Positions 5,701-7,592 of a stretch of 7,592 bases of DNA are shown here, piece by piece. The DNA is from Halobacteriales archaeon (lineage in GTDB: Archaea; Thermoplasmatota; E2; JACPAO01; JAHFTW01), in contig JAIVGU010000024.1 in NCBI GenBank assembly GCA_020201445.1, positions 1 to 7,592 of the forward strand. The letters are read 5' to 3'. Below the pieces are notes generated by a model that saw only the letters and a list, made by a program, of their open reading frames with translations, ran no database searches and was not told where the DNA came from. Position 1 is the stretch's first letter. The number at the start of each line of letters is the position of its first letter. A program made the translations under genes and the position numbers.

Positions 5701-7592
5701 GGCGGTCGCCTTGTGAAGCGCAAGGCGGTGGAGCTTGTGCCTGGCGTGCGCATCCCCATTGCGGGGTCGCTGCGTCTCGAAGCGGAAGCAACGGACGCCC
5801 TTGACCTTCTGGCAGAGCTGGCCGCCGACCCGCCGGAAGGGTTGGTCGTGCGCGGCCTTGGGGATTGGCTCCGCTCCCTCATTGGAGACCTCGGTGGCCT
5901 GTCGCGCGCCGCGGCCGCTGCCGGGGTCTCCAGCAAGGACCTGGACAACCAGCGCCGCCGTGACTCGGTCCGATGGGAGACGCTGGCGGCGCTGTTGCAG
6001 GTGTCCCACAAGAGCCTTGGCGACGTGCCGCGAACGGCGCGCCTGGCCGTCCGCCGCGACACGGTGGAGCTGCCCCGCCTGCTGCGGCTCTCGCCCGAGT
6101 TCCTGCGGTTGATTGGCTACTATCTTGCGGAGGGGCATGCCCGCTCGGTGCCTGGGCAGTTCCACCAGGTCGACATCGCTGCCTCCGAGCCAGCGGCGGT
6201 CGCGGACGTCCTCCGCTGCGCCGAAGCCAGCCTTGGGCTCTCCCCGACCCCACAGCCGACCCGCGTGACCCTGTCCGGCCGGTTGGTCCACCTGCTGTTC
6301 ATGGAAGTCCTAGGGCTCGGGTCCCACGCCCGCGCCAAGCGCATCCCCGCCCGCCTGGCCTGCCTGCCCCTCCCCCTTGCCCGGGAGCTGCTGCGCGGCT
6401 ACTTCTCCGGCGACGGCTCGGTCGAGGACGGCCGCCTCCACGTCACCTGCGACTCCGTGAGCCCGGGCCTGCTGCGCGACATCGGCCTGCAACTGGCCCG
6501 CTGGGGCGTCGCCTACCGCCTCTCTACCTCCGAGCGCCCGGGCGGCGGCGCGGTGCGCGACTTCTATGCGCGCAAGGGCCAGGAGGCTCCATCCTTCACG
6601 TGTCACCGGCTGTCCATCCGCTCCAACCATGCTGCCAAGTTTGCACGCGAGGTCGGCTTCGCCCTTGAGCGGAAGCAGGCGGCGCTCGAGGCGGCCCTTC
6701 CAAAGGCGCGGAAGAGCCGCATCGAGGCATGGCCTGGCGACCTGCTCGCCGATGAGGTCGTCTCGGTCCAGCACGTGCCGGCCGGCGTCGACTGGCTCCA
6801 TGACCTGGAGGTCGACGGGCACCACAACTTCCTCGTCAACGACCACGTCCTGACCTCCAATTGCGACGGCGACGAGGACGCCATCCTGCTCCTGATGGAC
6901 GGCCTCGTCAACTTCAGCCGCGCCTACGTCCCCGACCGCCGCGGCGGCCTGATGGACCTGCCCCTCGTCCTGTCGACGCGCCTCGACCCCAACGAGGTGG
7001 ACAAGGAGGCGCACAACCTCGACACGCTGCGCAGGTACCCGCTGGAGTTCTACCACGCCACGACGCGGCACGCCCACCCGAAGGAGGTCGCCAAGCAGAT
7101 GGGGCTGGTGGAGGCGCGCATCGGCAAGCCCAGCCAGTACGAGGGGCTCGGCTTCACGCACGACACCAAGGACATCAACGAGGCGCCCGCGCAGACCGCC
7201 TACAAGACCTTGACCACGATGATGGACAAGATGACGGCGCAGATGGAGCTCGCGAGGAAAATCCGCGCCGTGGACGAGGCGGACGTCGGCGCGCGCGTCA
7301 TCGGCACCCACCTGCTTCCTGACTTGATGGGAAACCTCAAGTCGTTCAGCAAGCAGAAGATCCGCTGCCCGAAGTGCAACGCCAAGTTCCGCCGGATGCC
7401 GCTGAAGGGTTCCTGCCTCACCTGCGGCAACGAGAACCTGACGTTGACGGTCCACGAAGGCTCCGTGCGGAAATACCTGGAAATCTCCAAGCAGGTCGCC
7501 ATCAAGTACAAGATTGACCCCTACACCCACCAGAGGATTCTGTTGCTGGAGCAGGCCGTGGAGTCGCTGTTCACGAATGACAAGGTGAAGAA
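2749..7592 (+). CDS. polC: DNA polymerase D large subunit DP2 (PolC), intein-containing, C-terminus outside the window
   Basis: Catalytic subunit of the heterodimeric archaeal replicative polymerase PolD; it pairs with the proofreading exonuclease subunit DP1, which is not in this window. The frame is open from 2749 to the right edge (1,614 complete codons). Residues 1-884 and 1372-1614 are DP2; 885-1371 are an intein, so 1,127 host residues are visible. DP2 hallmarks, in order: an N-terminus like family starts (MSPEMRAYF); GPIRAAGGTAQAM at 143-155; NQLRGG at 237-242; RMGRPEKA from 605; a Cys cluster at 655-669; APHTSGGVLSRIIGYT and HPYFHAAKRRN up to 884; then CDGDED at 1372-1377, with the metal-binding aspartates Asp1373 and Asp1375 (886 and 888 after splicing). 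A C-terminal CxxC-x12-CxxC zinc ribbon starts at 1540. The final residues, expected to include the PCNA-binding tail, are cut off. Start 2749 is chosen for its family-like N-terminus and GAGGGG; an in-frame ATG at 2617 would add 44 Pro/Ala-rich residues. Confidence 0.96.
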   Translation, partial: MSPEMRAYFESLHAETMRCYAIAKQARRKGKDPNLEVEIPPAEDLAARVEAQVGPPGVAKRIRQLSAELGFGSREVVSLQVATEVADDLAKSGQREKALDQAVRTGLSILTEGVLVAPLEGIAEVKVGANLDGTDYVDLYFAGPIRAAGGTAQAMAVLIADLVRRKLGIGVYKATDGEVERYKEEIAAYKMEAHLQYNPTGAEIELIARNCPVCINGEGTEREEVTGNRDLPRVETNQLRGGACLVMAEGMILKAPKVLKHVEKLKLEGWDFLNQFLKKGKGDEAQHDADGRPLIAPKNTYVKDLIAGRPVFGHPSRPGAFRLRYGRARTSGLAANAFHPATMAILDDFLAVGTQLKVERPGKGTLATACDQLEGPAALLKNGSLVRFTSIAQVKELRPAIAEIVDLGEILIPFGEFAENNANLPQSSWVREWWRLEHEKALGAMPAVAREGLPDVGQMDGPTMVRLAEATGVALHPDATLLWHDLDLLQIRALGEWAKANGAWAEETLWLPADEPAPKDLLVKLLAIHRVEGDRLHVEPLLAYPLLRCLGLDADGDRIIDTERRRILYDPCQPDLPTRFPTVALVSRLAGFPVMPKAPCRIGGRMGRPEKADARKMKPPPHGLFPLGSAGGIQRLVKDAAEQGTIQVEVGERACQACGRVQWRSFCECGGHTVLRARPVKQQGFQGEKPLTDINLRAELERAKQALKLDRLPETIKGVIGVINADKVPEPLEKALLRARHDIYTFKDGTVRFDMIDVPLTHFRPKEVGLSVARAVELGYTHDMDGRPLERDDQLLELRVQDLVLNDGCGDYLLRTAKYLDELLERFYGLKPYYNAQTRKDLVGHLTIGLAPHTSGGVLSRIIGYTRAQCHFAHPYFHAAKRRNCLHPATELYVLNSPQPRRTTLADLYAAAPGAEEPLDGAGTLGKRLEGLRVLAADPATGVLEPRQALRILKVPSPRHLLEVRTAMGRSFTCSPGHRVETLEGGRLVKRKAVELVPGVRIPIAGSLRLEAEATDALDLLAELAADPPEGLVVRGLGDWLRSLIGDLGGLSRAAAAAGVSSKDLDNQRRRDSVRWETLAALLQVSHKSLGDVPRTARLAVRRDTVELPRLLRLSPEFLRLIGYYLAEGHARSVPGQFHQVDIAASEPAAVADVLRCAEASLGLSPTPQPTRVTLSGRLVHLLFMEVLGLGSHARAKRIPARLACLPLPLARELLRGYFSGDGSVEDGRLHVTCDSVSPGLLRDIGLQLARWGVAYRLSTSERPGGGAVRDFYARKGQEAPSFTCHRLSIRSNHAAKFAREVGFALERKQAALEAALPKARKSRIEAWPGDLLADEVVSVQHVPAGVDWLHDLEVDGHHNFLVNDHVLTSNCDGDEDAILLLMDGLVNFSRAYVPDRRGGLMDLPLVLSTRLDPNEVDKEAHNLDTLRRYPLEFYHATTRHAHPKEVAKQMGLVEARIGKPSQYEGLGFTHDTKDINEAPAQTAYKTLTTMMDKMTAQMELARKIRAVDEADVGARVIGTHLLPDLMGNLKSFSKQKIRCPKCNAKFRRMPLKGSCLTCGNENLTLTVHEGSVRKYLEISKQVAIKYKIDPYTHQRILLLEQAVESLFTNDKVK
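4711..4755 (+). other. DP2 internal zinc-ribbon-like Cys cluster
   Basis: Cys655, Cys658, Cys667 and Cys669 of DP2 form C-x2-C-x8-C-x-C. Four clustered cysteines just after the RMGRPEKA region suggest a structural zinc site. The second pair has one intervening residue rather than the usual two, so the coordination may differ from a classic zinc ribbon. Confidence 0.55.
5881..6012 (+). other. Helix-turn-helix-like segment in the intein
   Basis: Intein residues about 161-204 read as an XRE-like helix-turn-helix: GGLSRAAAAAGVSSKDLDNQ followed by RRRDSVRWETLAALLQV. The pattern is helix, Gly-containing turn, basic recognition helix, then a helix resembling the 'rsp..eLakll' part of XRE folds. It lies between the splicing block B region and the first LAGLIDADG motif. 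It would probably help the endonuclease bind its target; binding to other DNA is speculative. Confidence 0.5.
6079..6480 (+). other. LAGLIDADG homing endonuclease core of the intein
   Basis: Two LAGLIDADG motifs (intein residues 237-245 and 330-339) about 93 residues apart make a single-chain, pseudo-dimeric endonuclease. Each keeps an acidic residue near the motif end (Glu244, Asp338) that would bind the cleavage metal. RAKRIPA between them matches the block D Lys/Arg-Ile-Pro signature. The expected target is the intein-free DP2 allele around the AKRRN/CDGDED junction. Motif integrity suggests it has not decayed. Confidence 0.85.
6862..6879 (+). other. DP2 catalytic aspartate motif CDGDED
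   Basis: Asp1373 and Asp1375 of the precursor correspond to the two metal-binding aspartates shown to be essential in Pyrococcus PolD. They sit in a double-psi beta-barrel related to that of multisubunit RNA polymerases. The motif's Cys is the intein +1 nucleophile, so splicing chemistry and polymerase active site are directly adjacent. Confidence 0.88.
7366..7425 (+). other. DP2 C-terminal zinc ribbon
   Basis: Cys1540, Cys1543, Cys1556 and Cys1559 of the precursor (1053, 1056, 1069 and 1072 after splicing) form C-x2-C-x12-C-x2-C, followed by LTVHEGSVRKYLEIS, a conserved DP2 C-terminal segment. It is a structural zinc site close to the end of the protein, which supports the view that little of DP2 is missing beyond the window. 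Confidence 0.8.

Larger units (their letters stand above)
5401..6861 (+). mobile_element. Full-size intein with LAGLIDADG homing endonuclease, inserted in DP2
   Basis: A 487-residue self-splicing element translated within DP2 (precursor residues 885-1371). Its ends are set by host motifs: upstream stops at FHAAKRRN and downstream resumes at CDGDED, which are contiguous in intein-free DP2. Block A starts with Cys1 (CLHPATELYVLN). Block B is FTCSPGHRV with His94; the usual TxxH Thr is Ser91. Block C/LAGLIDADG-1 is LIGYYLAEG at 237-245 and block E/LAGLIDADG-2 is LLRGYFSGDG at 330-339, with acidic residues Glu244 and Asp338. Block F is LHDLEVDGHHNFLVN, and block G ends in VLTSN with Asn487 followed by Cys+1. 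Splicing would use Cys1, Asn487 and Cys+1 in the standard route. The residue before Asn487 is Ser, not the common His, as also seen in cyanobacterial DnaE inteins. Nothing is truncated or frameshifted, so both splicing and endonuclease activity look possible. Confidence 0.96.

Noticed and set aside
2587..6291. Very long minus-strand open frame opposite DP2
   Set aside because: It is the antisense shadow of a high-GC gene: the translation is Arg/Gly/Leu/Val-rich low-complexity sequence without domains, while the plus strand encodes clear DP2 and intein motifs.

Overview
The window (roughly 70% G+C) most likely comes from an archaeon. The deciding gene is the large subunit (DP2) of the archaea-specific replicative DNA polymerase D. 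The DP2 protein is rich in lysine and not extremely acidic, so a haloarchaeon is unlikely. A high-GC euryarchaeal or Thermoplasmatota-like lineage would fit, but the sequence alone does not settle this.

Layout: two genes on the minus strand lie left of a divergent promoter region, and one very long gene on the plus strand lies right of it. From the left end: (1) 30-1082, minus, a secreted chymotrypsin-fold (S1-type) serine protease with signal peptide and complete His/Asp/Ser triad; (2) 1193-2380, minus, a predicted lipoprotein of unknown function with an LAGC lipobox; (3) 2381-2748, an intergenic and 5' region with two outward-facing TATA-like boxes and a long inverted repeat; (4) 2749-7592, plus, DP2, open through the right edge and so missing its C-terminus.

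DP2 is interrupted at its active site by a 487-residue intein (5401-6861). It carries splicing blocks A, B, F and G, a two-motif LAGLIDADG homing endonuclease and a helix-turn-helix-like segment. The insertion lies between Asn884 and the Cys that precedes the catalytic Asp-Gly-Asp, so the polymerase cannot have its metal-binding site until the intein is spliced out. Codon use in the N-terminal half of the intein differs sharply from the host gene, as expected of a mobile element.

The two minus-strand genes are exported proteins of the cell surface or medium and have no evident link with replication. Each has a perfect inverted repeat just upstream of its predicted promoter, a possible regulator site. 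The lipoprotein gene and DP2 both have a CTTAA box exactly 27 nt before an ATG, the geometry of archaeal leaderless transcripts. For DP2 this points to an alternative start at 2617 that would add a 44-residue Pro/Ala-rich tail.
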